A stretch of 64,000 nucleotides of DNA from Nevskia sp. (lineage in GTDB: Bacteria > Pseudomonadota > Gammaproteobacteria > Nevskiales > Nevskiaceae). Below are positions 17,240 through 29,887 of this stretch, in pieces (position 1 is the stretch's first letter; each line of letters starts with the position of its first letter). The stretch is taken from positions 1 through 64,000 of the forward strand of contig NZ_JAKFUM010000007.1 in the NCBI RefSeq assembly GCF_021732705.1. The letters are read 5' to 3'. Below the pieces are notes generated by a model, which was not told the origin of the DNA, did not search any database, and saw only the letters and a list, made by a program, of their open reading frames with translations. Position numbers and translations under genes: made by a program.

Positions 17240-18073
17240 TCAGGCCAGTGCCGGTTCGGGCGACGCCTGCAGCGCATCCAGCGCCACCCGCATCCCGTGC
17301 AGCTGCGCCTTCAGCAGCTCCGGCAGCACTTCCGGGGTGTGCTGATGTTTCTCGATCTGCGAGACCAGCGCGCTGCCGACGACGACGCCATCCGCCACGC
17401 TGCCAACCTTCGCGGCCGATTCGGCATCGCGGATGCCGAAGCCGGCGGCCAGCGGCAAATCGGTGTGCAGCCGGATCTGCGCCAGCTTTTCCGAGACGCT
17501 GTCGATGTCCAGCGCGGCCGAGCCGGTCACGCCCTTTAGCGACACATAGTAGAGATAGCCGCTGGCTTCCCGAGCGATCGCCGCGATGCGGGCGTCGGAG
17601 CTGGTCGGCGCCAGCAGGAAGATCAGGTCGAGTCCGAACGAACGCACCTTCGGCGCGAAATCCGGCGCTTCCTCGACCGCGAGATCGACGATCAGCACGC
17701 CGTCGACGCCGGAATCCTTCGCCAGCTGGCAGAACGCCTCCAGCCCGCGCGTCTCGATCGGGTTCAGGTAGCCCATCAGCACGACCGGCGTCCGGCCATC
17801 CGTCTTGCGGAACTCGGCAACCATCGCGCAGCAGTTCCACAGGCTGGTGTTGTGCACCAGCGCGCGTTCGCAGGCGAGCTGGATCGTCGGGCCATCGGCC
17901 ATCGGATCGGAGAACGGCACGCCGAGTTCGATGATGTCGGCACCGCCGGCGACCAACGCATGCATCAGGCCCACGGTGTGGCTCGGATGCGGATCACCGG
18001 CGGTGATGTACGGGATCAGCGCCTTGCGCTGGCTGGCCTTGATCGCGGCAAGCGTGGCTTCGATACGGCTCAT
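17240..18073 (-). CDS. trpA: Tryptophan synthase alpha chain
   Basis: A 277-aa TIM-barrel enzyme that cleaves indole-3-glycerol phosphate to indole, channelled to TrpB. The catalytic Glu is in [16 protein letters not shown] and the catalytic Asp in [12 protein letters not shown]; the phosphate-binding GFGIRD and VVGSALV loops are present. It starts 20 bases after the trpB stop in the trpF-trpB-trpA order. The length is typical. Confidence 0.96.
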   Translation of the reverse strand: MSRIEATLAAIKASQRKALIPYITAGDPHPSHTVGLMHALVAGGADIIELGVPFSDPMADGPTIQLACERALVHNTSLWNCCAMVAEFRKTDGRTPVVLMGYLNPIETRGLEAFCQLAKDSGVDGVLIVDLAVEEAPDFAPKVRSFGLDLIFLLAPTSSDARIAAIAREASGYLYYVSLKGVTGSAALDIDSVSEKLAQIRLHTDLPLAAGFGIRDAESAAKVGSVADGVVVGSALVSQIEKHQHTPEVLPELLKAQLHGMRVALDALQASPEPALA

Positions 18074-18093
18074 GGGTCTGATGTCTTCGTCGA

Positions 18094-19296
<1,203 letters not shown>

Positions 19297-19316
19297 CAGG
19301 CGGTGGCGGCTCGATT

Positions 19317-19967
19317 TCAGGGAATCTGGTCAGCGCGGCGAACCTCGCGCGCGAAGTCCCGCATTTTGCCTGAATCCTTGAGGCCGGGGGCCGCCTCGAT
19401 CCCGCTGGAAACATCGACCGCATACGGCCGCGCCGCCTGGATCGCGGCCGCAACGTTGTCCGGCCGGATGCCGCCGGCCAGCATCACCGGCAGCGGCACC
19501 GATTCGGTCGCTCGCGCCCAGTCGAACGACAAGCCCTGCCCGCCGAGCCCGCCCGGCGCGTGGCCATCGAGCAGCAGCGCCGCGGCACTGGCGTACTCGG
19601 CAGCGATCTCGGACAGCGGCCGCGTCTGGTGCTGCATCGCGATCGCCTTCAGGTACGGGTGGCCGAAACTGGCGCAGAACGCCGCGCTTTCCTCGCCGTG
19701 GAACTGCAGCAGGTTCGGCGACAGCTGCCGGATGACCGCGTGGACGGTGGCCTCGTCTGGATTGCGCAGCAGCGCCACGGTGGTCACGAACGGCGGAATC
19801 GCCCGCCTCAGGATCACGGCGGCATCGAGCGTCAGCGCCCTCGGGCTCGCAGGTACCAGAATCAGGCCGATCGCGTCGACGCCCAGCGCCACGGCCTCGG
19901 CGATGTCGGCAGCGCGGGTCATGCCGCAGAACTTGATGCGGGTGCGGCGGGCGAGCGGATCGCTCAT
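19317..19967 (-). CDS. trpF: Phosphoribosylanthranilate isomerase
   Basis: A 216-aa TIM-barrel isomerase of tryptophan synthesis. The catalytic Cys is in IKFCGMTR and the catalytic Asp in AVDVSSGIE; the C-terminal AAPGLKD phosphate loop is present. I take the ATG at 19967, which overlaps the truA stop as ATGA, over the GTG at 19979. Location between truA and trpB matches Pseudomonas-type gene order. Confidence 0.94.
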   Translation of the reverse strand: MSDPLARRTRIKFCGMTRAADIAEAVALGVDAIGLILVPASPRALTLDAAVILRRAIPPFVTTVALLRNPDEATVHAVIRQLSPNLLQFHGEESAAFCASFGHPYLKAIAMQHQTRPLSEIAAEYASAAALLLDGHAPGGLGGQGLSFDWARATESVPLPVMLAGGIRPDNVAAAIQAARPYAVDVSSGIEAAPGLKDSGKMRDFAREVRRADQIP

Positions 19968-20758
19968 GCGGGAAACCACGGGTCTTGCGGCGTCGGCAGA
20001 CCGAACGCGGCGGGGTAATCGGGGCCGACAAAATACAGGCCCTGCGCGGCCGCCGTCATGCCGGATCGCGTCCGGTCACGCTCGGCCAGCAGTTCCGCCA
20101 CCCAGGTCTCCGGCTTTCGCGCCGTACCGACCTCCAGCAGGGTGCCGGTGATGTTGCGGACCATGTGATGCAGGAAGGCGTTGGCGCGAATGTCGAGCAC
20201 GACGAAGCTGCCGCTGCGCCAGACGCGGATCGACTGCAGATTGCGCATCGGCGTCGTCGACTGGCATTCGGCGGCGCGAAACGCGGAAAAGTCATGCTCG
20301 CCGACCAGCACCTGTGCGGCGCGGTGCATCGCGTCGGCATCCAGCGTGTGGGCGAACCAGGTCGCGCGCTCGGCCAGCAGGGCCGAGCGCGCACGATGGT
20401 TGTGGATGACATAGCGATAGCGACGGGACACGGCACTGAAGCGCGCGCTGAACTCTGCCCCATCCGGCGATTCCACCGGCTGCACCCAGCGCAGCGACAC
20501 CTCCGGCGGCAACCGCGAGTTGGTGCCGAGCAGCCACGCGTAAGGAATGCGCGCCGCATCCGAGTCGAAGTGGACGACCTGACCGAACGCGTGCACGCCG
20601 GCGTCGGTCCGCCCGGCGCAGATGGTCTCGACCCGGTGTGCGGCGACCGATGACAGCGCGTCCTCCAGCGCACCCTGCACGCTCGGTCGCCCGGCCTGCA
20701 CCTGCCAGCCCGAAAACCGGGTGCCGTGGTATTCGACCCCCGCGACCCAGCGCGTCAC
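19964..20758 (-). CDS. truA: tRNA pseudouridine(38-40) synthase
   Basis: A 264-aa enzyme that isomerises uridines 38-40 in tRNA anticodon arms. The catalytic Asp is in CAGRTDAGVHAFGQVVHF (~residue 52). RRYRY, FLHHMVRN and the C-terminal GLYFVGPDYP are conserved. The GTG start at 20758 gives the usual MTRWVAGVEYHGTRFSGWQ N-terminus. It lies downstream of fimV and overlaps trpF by four bases. Confidence 0.95.
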   Translation of the reverse strand: MTRWVAGVEYHGTRFSGWQVQAGRPSVQGALEDALSSVAAHRVETICAGRTDAGVHAFGQVVHFDSDAARIPYAWLLGTNSRLPPEVSLRWVQPVESPDGAEFSARFSAVSRRYRYVIHNHRARSALLAERATWFAHTLDADAMHRAAQVLVGEHDFSAFRAAECQSTTPMRNLQSIRVWRSGSFVVLDIRANAFLHHMVRNITGTLLEVGTARKPETWVAELLAERDRTRSGMTAAAQGLYFVGPDYPAAFGLPTPQDPWFPA

Positions 20759-20789
20759 GTGCCGGTATCGTGCCGGAACCGCGACCGGA

Positions 20790-23030
20790 TCAGCCCTGCA
20801 GACGCTGCGACAGCGCCCGGGCTTCCTGCTGCTGCTGCGGGTTGCCGCCGTCGATCACTTCCGCCAGCAGGCCGCGCGCGGCGTCGTTGTCGCCCATGTC
20901 GGCATACGCGCGCGCCAAGTCGAGCTTGGTGTCGATCTCGTCGCCCATCGCCGGCAGGTCGCCGGAGTCCTCGACCTTGTCGAGATCGAGTTCGTCGAGA
21001 TTGAAGTCGATGCGGTTGGCGTCGGCCTTGGCTTCCGCCGAGTCGCTGTCGAGATCGAAGCTGCTGAGATCGATGTCACCGAGCCCGTTCGACGCCGGCA
21101 CCGACGGCTGCAGCACCGGGAATGGCTCCGGCGCCGGTGCGACGGGCGGCGGCGGCGCGATCGGATCGGGCGTGCGGGTGTCGGCGTCGAGGTCGAAGTC
21201 GATGACGCTGAGTTCTTCCAGCGGCGTGGGCGGTGCTTCCGGCGGCATCGGCGCCAGGGTTTCCGGCGTGGCGCCATACAGCGCCAGATTCGGGCTCAGG
21301 CTGCGCCCCATGGTCGCGATCTTCTGCCATTCGTAATCGCTGATCTGCCCGCGCAGTTCCTCCGCCACTTCCTGAAATTCCACCGGCTTGGCTGCGGCGG
21401 CATAGGTTTCCGCCAGCTTGACCTTCAGTTCGGTGCGTTCGGGGTCTTGTGCGATCGCCTGCTTCAGCATCTGCGCCGCTTCGTCGTACAGACCGTAGGC
21501 CAGATGGAAATCGGCCTCGGTCAGCGGATCGCTGGCGTCGACATTCAACGCGATCGAACGGGCAACGCTGGCCGGCGTTTCGGCTTCCTCGTCATCGCGG
21601 ATGCTGTCCGCAGCGGCGGCAGCAGCAGCGGCCGCAGCCACCGGCGCGATCACCGTCGGCGTGTCATCGGTCAACGGCTTCGCTGCCGGCACCGGCTTGA
21701 CCGTTTCCAGCAGCGGATCCGCCGTGCCGGAATCGAGCCACGGCGCTTCGGCGGCGCGGATCAGCTTCGGCTCGCTGCGCGCCGCGGCCTGTTCGGCCTT
21801 GCGCCGACGCAGCACGATGACTGCGACGAGGCCGGCGATCAGGGCAAGCAGGCCGCCGATCAATGGCAGCGGCAAGTCGTCGAAGACCGAAGGTTCGGCC
21901 AAGGTCGGTGCCGGTGCCGGGGTCAGTGCGGGGGCGGGAGCTGCTGGTGGCGCAGCGTCCGCGGGCTTTTCGGTGACCGCCTCGGCCGGTGCCGGTGTCT
22001 CGCCGCCTGCTGCCGGTGCGGCAGGCGACGGCGCTTCGATCACCGCGGCACCGGCTTCCGGCGTCGCTGCCGGCGCCGGCGACGGCGCAGCTGCCGGAAC
22101 CGGCTCCGGTACCGGGGCCGGGGCCGGGGCCGCAGCGGGCGCTGGTGCGGACGGGGCCGGCACCGGGGCCGACGCCGGCGCGACCGGCTTTGCCGCTGGC
22201 GCCGGTGTCACCGCAGCGGGTGCCGGCGTTGGTGCAGGTGACGGAGCCGGGGTCGGCGCCGTTGCGGTCGGCAGGCCGCGCAGTTCGGCGACGCGTGCCT
22301 TGGCGGTGGCAGCGTCGACCGCCTTGGCCTCTTCGGTCGACGGCACTTTCAGCCGACTGCCGGTCAGCAGCCCGTTGATGCCGCCCTCGAAGGCCTGCGG
22401 ATTGCCCTGATACAGCGCCAGCAGCATCTGATCCATCGTCACGCTGGGATCGATGCGCAGGTTTTTCGCGATGCTCCACAGGGTCTGGCTGGCCTGCACC
22501 GGGCCATACGATTTCGTCGCCTGCGCGGGCACTGCGGCTGACGCGGCCGCGGTCGGCTTCGGCGATTCCGCCAGCGGCTGCTTCGGGCCCGCGGTTTTCG
22601 GCGCAGCCGACGGTGCCGGCGTCGCCAAGGTCGGTGCGCCGCCCGGCGGATCGAGCAGCACGGTGTACTCGCGCAGCAGCTTGCCGCCGTTCCAGCGGGC
22701 TTCGACGATGAAGTTCAAGAACGGATCGCGCGACGCCTGGTCGCTGCTGACCTTGATCTGCGTGGCGCTGCCACTGCCGGTCACGGCAAAGCTGATCGAC
22801 GCCAGATAGTCCGAGCGCTCGATGCCGGAGCGCGCGAATTCTTCGGCGCCGGCGATGCGCACCGTCAGACTTTCCAGTTCGGCCGGCGTCGCCGACAGCA
22901 CCGGAATGCTCGCGCTGAAACGCTGGTTCAGGCGCGAGCGAACGTCGATATCGCCAAGGCCCAGCGCCTGCGCCGACGAGAGCCACAGCATCGAAGCCAG
23001 GCCCAGCGCGGATGCCAGAGTACGCAACAT
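20790..23030 (-). CDS. fimV: FimV-family pilus assembly / polar hub protein
   Basis: A 746-aa protein. The signal peptide (MLRTLASALGLASMLWLSSAQA) leads to a LGLGDIDVRSRLNQRF N-terminal periplasmic domain typical of FimV. A LysM-like segment follows (GPVQASQTLWSIAKNLRI, ~177), then a Pro/Ala-rich linker, one transmembrane helix (PLPLIGGLLALIAGLVAVIVL) and an acidic cytoplasmic part ending in TPR-like repeats and the FimV C-terminal motif. It is involved in type IV pilus assembly, twitching and polar localisation. Start 23030 is preferred over 23090 because it begins the signal peptide. Confidence 0.93.
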   Translation of the reverse strand: MLRTLASALGLASMLWLSSAQALGLGDIDVRSRLNQRFSASIPVLSATPAELESLTVRIAGAEEFARSGIERSDYLASISFAVTGSGSATQIKVSSDQASRDPFLNFIVEARWNGGKLLREYTVLLDPPGGAPTLATPAPSAAPKTAGPKQPLAESPKPTAAASAAVPAQATKSYGPVQASQTLWSIAKNLRIDPSVTMDQMLLALYQGNPQAFEGGINGLLTGSRLKVPSTEEAKAVDAATAKARVAELRGLPTATAPTPAPSPAPTPAPAAVTPAPAAKPVAPASAPVPAPSAPAPAAAPAPAPVPEPVPAAAPSPAPAATPEAGAAVIEAPSPAAPAAGGETPAPAEAVTEKPADAAPPAAPAPALTPAPAPTLAEPSVFDDLPLPLIGGLLALIAGLVAVIVLRRRKAEQAAARSEPKLIRAAEAPWLDSGTADPLLETVKPVPAAKPLTDDTPTVIAPVAAAAAAAAAADSIRDDEEAETPASVARSIALNVDASDPLTEADFHLAYGLYDEAAQMLKQAIAQDPERTELKVKLAETYAAAAKPVEFQEVAEELRGQISDYEWQKIATMGRSLSPNLALYGATPETLAPMPPEAPPTPLEELSVIDFDLDADTRTPDPIAPPPPVAPAPEPFPVLQPSVPASNGLGDIDLSSFDLDSDSAEAKADANRIDFNLDELDLDKVEDSGDLPAMGDEIDTKLDLARAYADMGDNDAARGLLAEVIDGGNPQQQQEARALSQRLQG

Positions 23031-23149
23031 GATGTTCCCCTTGTCTGATCGGCCGGAAACCGGCTGCGCCACTTCAGGAATCGGCGCCAACTGCCTTTAT
23101 ACCTTACGAAACAAGGCGAACCAACCGGTCGACATGACAGCCGTAGCCG

Positions 23150-24180
<1,031 letters not shown>

Positions 24181-24184
<4 letters not shown>

Positions 24185-25311
24185 GCCGGCACCCCGGCCT
24201 GAACGAGGATGCGCAGCATGCGGCGCAGCGGCTCGGCCGCGCCCCACAGCAGCTGGTCACCGACGGTGAAGGCGCCGAGATACTCCGGCCCCATGTTCAG
24301 CTTGCGCAGGCGACCGACCGCCACATTGAGCGTGCCGGTGACGGCGACCGGCGTCAGATCGCGGATGCTGGCTTCGCGGGTGTTCGGCACCACGCGCACC
24401 CATTCGTTGTCGGCCGCGATCATCGCTTCGATCTCCGCAATCGGCACGTCGCGCTTCAGCTTGATGGTCAGCGCCTGCGAGTGGCAGCGCATCGCGCCGA
24501 TGCGCACGCAGATGCCGTCGACCGGAATCGGGTTCGCTTCGCGGCCGAGGATCTTGTTGGTCTCCGACTGGCCCTTCCACTCTTCCTTCGACTGGCCGTT
24601 GTCGAGCTGCTTGTCGATGTACGGAATCAGCGAGCCCGCGAGCGGCGCGCCGAAGTTCTTGGTCGGGAACTCGGCCGAGCGCTGGGTGGCGGCCACCTTG
24701 CGGTCGATCTCGAGGATCGCCGACGCCGGATCGGCCAGTTCGGCGGCAACGGCCGATTCCAGAGCGCCCATCTGCGACAGCAGTTCGCGCATGTTGGCGG
24801 CACCGGCGCCGGACGCGGCCTGATAGGTCATCGCCGACATCCACTCGACCAGATCGGCCTTGTACAGCGCGCCGAGCGCCATCAGCATCAGCGACACCGT
24901 GCAGTTGCCGCCGACAAAGTTCTTGATGCCCTTCGCCAGCGCGTCATCGATGACGCCGCGGTTGACCGGGTCGAGGATGATCACGGCATCGTCCTTCATC
25001 CGCAGCGCGCTGGCGGCGTCGATCCAGTAGCCATTCCAGCCGGCCGCGCGCAGCTTCGGGTAGACGGCGTTGGTGTAGTCGCCGCCCTGGCAGGTGATGA
25101 TGATGTCCATCGCACTCAGCGCTTCGACGCTGTTGCCATCCTTCAGCGGCGGCGATTCGATGCCGTACAGCCACGGACCCGGCGCGCCGGGGTTGGAGGT
25201 CGAGAAGAAATGCGTCTCGACGGCGGCGAAGTCGTTCTCTTCGACCATGCGCTGCACCAGCACCGAGCCGACCATGCCGCGCCAGCCGACCATTCCAAGC
25301 TTCTTCAACAT
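24181..25311 (-). CDS. asd: Aspartate-semialdehyde dehydrogenase (E. coli type)
   Basis: A 376-aa enzyme that reduces aspartyl phosphate to aspartate semialdehyde for lysine, threonine, methionine and diaminopimelate. N-terminal [17 protein letters not shown] binds NADP. The catalytic Cys is in [14 protein letters not shown] and the catalytic His in [29 protein letters not shown] is the conserved glutamine loop. Length is as in the Gram-negative class. It overlaps usg by four bases. Confidence 0.96.
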
Positions 25312-25389
25312 CAGTGCTTCTCCACGAAACCGCGTTGCATCAGGACATCGCCGCGCCGTTCACGACAGGCGTGCCGGGTGCGAGAACGG

Positions 25390-25412
25390 GATTCCCGCCT
25401 GCGCGGGGACTA
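25390..25412. repeat. REP-like palindrome, copy 2
   Basis: GATTCCCGCCTGCGCGGGGACTA in the leuB-asd gap matches the element at 3908-3932. The hairpin arms CCCGC/GCGGG are kept. Confidence 0.55.
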
Positions 25413-25422
25413 CGACAATGAA

Positions 25423-26526
25423 TCAGTGGCCGAGCGCGGCCACCACGGCATCGCCCATCGCAGCAGTGCCGATGCGCGCTTCGCCCGGCTTGGCGATGTC
25501 GCCGGTGCGCAGACCCGCGGCCAGCACCGTCTTGACCGCAGCCTGGATCCGGTCGGCCAGATCACTGCGACCGAGCGAGTAGCGCAGCATCATCGCCACC
25601 GACAACAGCATCGCCAGCGGATTGGCCACACCTAGGCCGGCGATGTCCGGCGCCGAACCGTGGCTCGGCTCGTACAGGCCCTGCCCGCGCTCGTTCAGCG
25701 AGGCCGACGGCAGCATGCCGATCGAGCCGGTCAGTTCCGCAGCGATGTCGCTCAGGATGTCGCCGAACATGTTGCTGGTGACCAGCACGTCGAACTGCTT
25801 CGGCGCGCGCACCAGCTGCATCGCGGCGTTGTCGACCAAGAGATGGCTCAGGGTGACGTCCGGATACTCCTTCGACACCTCGATCACCACCTCGCGCCAC
25901 AGCTGCGAGGACTCCAGCACGTTGTTCTTGTCGACCGAGCACAGGCGCTTGCCGCGCAGGCGCGCCGCCTCGAACGCCGTGCGGGCGATGCGGGCGATCT
26001 CGAAGTCCGAATAGGCCTCGGTGTCACGCGCGACGCGGGCGCTTGGGATCACATGGCTGCCGACCTTGTAGTCGGTCTCGACACCGGTTTCGCGCTTGCC
26101 GAAGTAAATGCCGCCGGTCAGTTCGCGGACGATCAGGATGTCGAGCCCGGACACCACGTCCGGCTTCAGCGACGAGGCGTCGGCCAGCTCCGGATACAGG
26201 ATCGCCGGCCGCAGGTTCGAATACAGGCCCAGACCCGCGCGAATGCCGAGCAGGCCGCGCTCCGGGCGCAGTTCCTTCGGCAAGCTGTCGTATTTCGGAC
26301 CGCCGACCGCGGCCAGCAGAATCGCATCGGCGGCCTTTGCGGCTTCCAGCGTCGCCGGCGGCAGCGGATGGCCGGCAGCGTCATAGCCGGCGCCGCCGAT
26401 CGGGGCGCTGCTCCAGGTGGCGTCAAACCCGTGCCGGTCGCGCAGCACGGTCAGCAGCTTGACCGCCTCGGCCGTGATTTCCGGGCCGATGCCGTCACCG
26501 GGGAGCAGCAGGATCTTCTGAGTCAT
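25423..26526 (-). CDS. leuB: 3-isopropylmalate dehydrogenase
   Basis: A 367-aa NAD-dependent enzyme of leucine synthesis. The start [17 protein letters not shown] at 26526 is the family N-terminus. The substrate arginines are in [21 protein letters not shown], the catalytic Tyr in GIYFGKRE context, and the Mg-binding aspartates in [20 protein letters not shown] is the NAD site. It is separated from leuD by the SMP-30-like gene, unlike the compact leuCDB operons of many relatives. Confidence 0.96.
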   Translation of the reverse strand: MTQKILLLPGDGIGPEITAEAVKLLTVLRDRHGFDATWSSAPIGGAGYDAAGHPLPPATLEAAKAADAILLAAVGGPKYDSLPKELRPERGLLGIRAGLGLYSNLRPAILYPELADASSLKPDVVSGLDILIVRELTGGIYFGKRETGVETDYKVGSHVIPSARVARDTEAYSDFEIARIARTAFEAARLRGKRLCSVDKNNVLESSQLWREVVIEVSKEYPDVTLSHLLVDNAAMQLVRAPKQFDVLVTSNMFGDILSDIAAELTGSIGMLPSASLNERGQGLYEPSHGSAPDIAGLGVANPLAMLLSVAMMLRYSLGRSDLADRIQAAVKTVLAAGLRTGDIAKPGEARIGTAAMGDAVVAALGH

Positions 26527-26578
26527 CGTCGTTGAATGCAGGTGGCTGAATCTGTGAGAAATTGCGGATGCCGGCCGA

Positions 26579-27454
26579 TCAGTTCGCGGCTGCCGGCTTT
26601 TCGAGCCGCTCAACCTTGTACGCGCTGAGCGTGCCTTCCTTCATGTGCGGCACCAGCACCAGCTTGCCCGGGATCAGGCCGAGGTCCGCCGTGCCCGGCG
26701 GCTCCTGCAGCACCCACAGCAGGTGATCGCCGTTGGCATGCACGTGATAGACGTTGCTGTGCTCGAAATCGCTGAGGTAGTAGCCGTCCTGACCATCAGG
26801 CACCAGCCCGTCGAGCGAGCCGACACCGATCGGCCCGAAGCGGTAGTTGATTTCCTTCGTTTCGAGATTGACCGTCAGCAGGAAGCCGGCCTCGCCGTTC
26901 TCGCCCTGCGTGCCGTACGGGGCCACCACCAGCAGGCCGCGTTCGGCCAGCAGGCCGTTCGGATGATTCAGGCGGGCTTCCTGCACCCAGATCACGAAGC
27001 GCTCGCCGGCCAGCCGCCAGATCGCATTGGTGCCGGTATCCGACACATAGACGCGACCGGCCTTGTCGACCGCGACATCATTGAAGAACTTGGCACCCAG
27101 CGCCGGATAACGCTTGATCACGCGGCCGTTGCCGGTGTCGATCACGAGAAGCTGATCGATGTCCGACACGTACAGCAGGCCGTTCTTGTAGGCCATGCCC
27201 TTCGGCGCGTTCAGGCCGCTGATCCACGCCCGCTTGACGATCGTGCCGTCCGGCGCGACGCGGGAAATGAAACCCTTGCCGTCCTTCGCGCCCGGCTCGC
27301 CGTCGATGTTGCTGACGTAGATCAGGTCCTGTTCCGGGACGTACAGCGCCGATTCCGGCTGCGCAAAACCCTTGGCGACCCAGGTCGGATCCGGCCCGGC
27401 AGCGCGGGCCAGCAGCGAGGACGACATCAACAACAACCAGACTAGGGCACGCAT
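26579..27454 (-). CDS. Exported SMP-30/NHL-type beta-propeller protein
   Basis: A 291-aa protein. The signal peptide [18 protein letters not shown] ends near residue 18. The rest shows repeated blades of the gluconolactonase/regucalcin type ([64 protein letters not shown]). Asn/Asp residues of metal-binding propellers are present, so lactonase activity is conceivable but unproven. It sits between leuD and leuB on the same strand and with modest gaps, possibly cotranscribed, though no leucine role is known. Confidence 0.82.
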   Translation of the reverse strand: MRALVWLLLMSSSLLARAAGPDPTWVAKGFAQPESALYVPEQDLIYVSNIDGEPGAKDGKGFISRVAPDGTIVKRAWISGLNAPKGMAYKNGLLYVSDIDQLLVIDTGNGRVIKRYPALGAKFFNDVAVDKAGRVYVSDTGTNAIWRLAGERFVIWVQEARLNHPNGLLAERGLLVVAPYGTQGENGEAGFLLTVNLETKEINYRFGPIGVGSLDGLVPDGQDGYYLSDFEHSNVYHVHANGDHLLWVLQEPPGTADLGLIPGKLVLVPHMKEGTLSAYKVERLEKPAAAN

Positions 27455-27572
27455 CGGTCAGCTCCTTGCAAGGCAACGGAAAAGGCGCGCAGGCTCGCGC
27501 GGAATGCCCGCCTTGGGCAAGTGCGGCGCGCGCCGGTTCCCGCACTCCGGCGGGAATTGCCCACTGACCACC

Positions 27573-28211
27573 TCAGGCCGCGAGCCACGGCGCGCTGACT
27601 TTCTGCCGCGCTTCATAGGCGCGGATCGCGTCGGCGTGCTGCAGGGTCAGGCCGATCTCGTCGAGTCCGCGGATCAGGCAATCCTTGCGGAACGGGTCGA
27701 TCTCGAACGAGAAGCGCAAGCCGCCCGGCGTCGACACCGTCTGCGCCGGCAGGTCGATGGTCAGCCGGAAATCGGCGGCCGAGGCACTTTCGACAAACAG
27801 CGCGTCGACCTCCTCGGCCTTCAGGGTCAGCGGCAGAAAGCCGTTCTTGAAGCTGTTGTTGAAGAAGATGTCGGCGAAACCGGGCGCGATCACGGCGCGG
27901 AAGCCGTAGTCGGTCAGCGCCCACACCGCGTGCTCGCGGGACGAGCCGCAACCGAAGTTCTCGCGCGCGATCAGCACGGTGCTGCCGGCGAAACGGGCGT
28001 CGTTCAGTACGAAATCCGGGTTCTTGCGGCGCGTGGCGGGGTCGATGTCGAGATCGCCCTTGTCGAGGTAGCGCCAGTCATCGAACAGGAACGGGCCAAA
28101 GCCAGTCTTCTTGATCGACTTCAGATACTGCTTCGGAATGATGGCGTCGGTGTCGACATTGGCGCGATCCAGCGGCGCAACCTTGCCGGTGACGATGGTG
28201 AAGGGCTGCAT
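27573..28211 (-). CDS. leuD: 3-isopropylmalate dehydratase small subunit
   Basis: A 212-aa swivel-domain subunit of isopropylmalate isomerase. The start [22 protein letters not shown] at 28211 lies two bases after the leuC stop. Substrate-recognition loop [15 protein letters not shown] and the [19 protein letters not shown] motif are intact. Normal length. It forms the enzyme with LeuC. Confidence 0.96.
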   Translation of the reverse strand: MQPFTIVTGKVAPLDRANVDTDAIIPKQYLKSIKKTGFGPFLFDDWRYLDKGDLDIDPATRRKNPDFVLNDARFAGSTVLIARENFGCGSSREHAVWALTDYGFRAVIAPGFADIFFNNSFKNGFLPLTLKAEEVDALFVESASAADFRLTIDLPAQTVSTPGGLRFSFEIDPFRKDCLIRGLDEIGLTLQHADAIRAYEARQKVSAPWLAA

Positions 28212-28213
28212 GG

Positions 28214-29641
28214 TCAGTTCCCCGCGGAAATGTGGCGTACGTCGACGAAACGCCCGGCAACGGCCGCGGCGGCGGCCATCGCCGGTGACACGAGGTGCGT
28301 GCGGCCGCCGGCACCCTGGCGACCTTCGAAGTTGCGATTGCTGGTCGACGCGCAACGCTCGCCCGGCGACAGCTGATCGGCATTCATGCCGAGGCACATC
28401 GAACAGCCCGGCTCGCGCCATTCGAAGCCGGCGTCGATGAAGACCTTGTCCAAGCCTTCGCTTTCCGCCTGCCGCTTGACCAGCCCCGAACCCGGCACCG
28501 CCAGCGCCAGCTTGACGTTGCCGGCGATGCGCTTGCCTCTGAGCACGCTGGCGGCGGCGCGCAGATCCTCGATCCGCGAATTGGTGCAGGAGCCGATGAA
28601 GACCTTGTCGATCGCGATGTCGGTGATCGGCTGGTCGGCGCGGATGCCCATGTAGTGCAGCGCGCGTTCGATCGAGTTGCGCTTCACCGGATCGGCCTCG
28701 TTCGCCGGATTCGGGACGCGGCCGGAGACCGGCAGCACCATCTCCGGGCTCGTGCCCCAGGTCACCTGCGGCTGGATCGACGCGGCATCGATCTCGACTT
28801 CGCGATCGAACACCGCGCCATCATCGGACTGCAGCGTGTTCCACCAGGCGATGGCCTTGGCGAGCGCTTCGCCGGTCGGCGAAAACGGCCGGTTCTGGAC
28901 ATAGGCGATGGTCGTGGCATCGACCGCGATCAGGCCGGCGCGCGCACCCGCTTCGATCGCCATGTTGCAGACCGTCATGCGGCCTTCCATCGAAAGCCGC
29001 TCGATCGCTTCGCCCGCGAATTCGATCGTGTGACCGTTGCCGCCGGCGGTGCCGATCCTGCCGATGATCGCCAGCACGATGTCCTTCGCCGTGATGCCGG
29101 GCGCAACCTGCCCGCGCACCGTCACCCGCATGTTCTTCGACTTCTTCATCACCAGCGTCTGCGTGGCCAGCGCGTGCTCGACTTCCGACGTGCCGATGCC
29201 GAACGCCAGCGCGCCGAACGCGCCATGGGTCGAGGTGTGCGAGTCGCCGCAGACCACGGTCATGCCCGGCAAGGTCGCGCCCTGTTCCGGCCCGATCACA
29301 TGGACGATGCCCTGACGGGCGTCATTCATCTTGAATTCGGTGATGCCGTACTCGGCGCAGTTGGCGTCCAGCGCCTCGACCTGCGCCCGCGAGATCGGGT
29401 CTTCGATGCCGACCGAGCGATCGGTCGTCGGCACGTTGTGATCGGCCACCGCGAGGTTGGCCGACAGTCGCCACGGCTGGCGCTGGGCCAGACGCAGGCC
29501 GTCGAAGGCCTGCGGGCTGGTCACTTCGTGCAGCAACTGGCGATCGATGTAGACGAGTGCCGAGCCGTCGCCGTTGTCGAGCACCACATGGGCATCCCAC
29601 AACTTGTCGTACAGGGTTCTCGGTCGGGTCGAGGTGGTCAT
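28214..29641 (-). CDS. leuC: 3-isopropylmalate dehydratase large subunit
   Basis: A 475-aa aconitase-family subunit binding a 4Fe-4S cluster. [20 protein letters not shown] at 29641 is the expected start; upstream 45 residues of the track have no family match. Cluster ligands are in GSCTNSR and [23 protein letters not shown] and GIGTSEVEH are conserved. It is first in the leuCD unit. A gene-free 245-bp region upstream carries overlapping short palindromes, a likely control region. Confidence 0.96.
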   Translation of the reverse strand: MTTSTRPRTLYDKLWDAHVVLDNGDGSALVYIDRQLLHEVTSPQAFDGLRLAQRQPWRLSANLAVADHNVPTTDRSVGIEDPISRAQVEALDANCAEYGITEFKMNDARQGIVHVIGPEQGATLPGMTVVCGDSHTSTHGAFGALAFGIGTSEVEHALATQTLVMKKSKNMRVTVRGQVAPGITAKDIVLAIIGRIGTAGGNGHTIEFAGEAIERLSMEGRMTVCNMAIEAGARAGLIAVDATTIAYVQNRPFSPTGEALAKAIAWWNTLQSDDGAVFDREVEIDAASIQPQVTWGTSPEMVLPVSGRVPNPANEADPVKRNSIERALHYMGIRADQPITDIAIDKVFIGSCTNSRIEDLRAAASVLRGKRIAGNVKLALAVPGSGLVKRQAESEGLDKVFIDAGFEWREPGCSMCLGMNADQLSPGERCASTSNRNFEGRQGAGGRTHLVSPAMAAAAAVAGRFVDVRHISAGN

Positions 29642-29735
29642 CGTCGGTCTTCCTGGCAGCGGGTTCCGCACGTCGCAGCGCGCGCAACCGGGTCTTGAAT
29701 GGCGCGCAGTGTAGGAGCGCCCCCCTAATAACTCC

Positions 29736-29760
29736 AATGAATCGTCTTCATTCTTTGAAG
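29736..29760. promoter_or_regulatory. Overlapping short palindromes upstream of leuC
   Basis: AATGAA-tcgtc-TTCATT (29736-29752) and CTTCA-ttctt-TGAAG (29746-29760) share an arm. The spacing resembles LysR-type T-N11-A sites and the region lies between leuC (-) and the 29888 gene (+). A LysR gene is encoded nearby at 31592. A regulator-operator link is only a guess. Confidence 0.3.
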
Positions 29761-29887
29761 TCGCGTTGGTTATCATTGATCGGACTCGGCATCGTCGCGG
29801 CCTCGCTTGCTGGCCACATCGCCGTCCCGCACGCTATGACGCTGCAACTCGCCCATCCCGTTTCCGCTTCCCGTCCGCCCGCCGACC

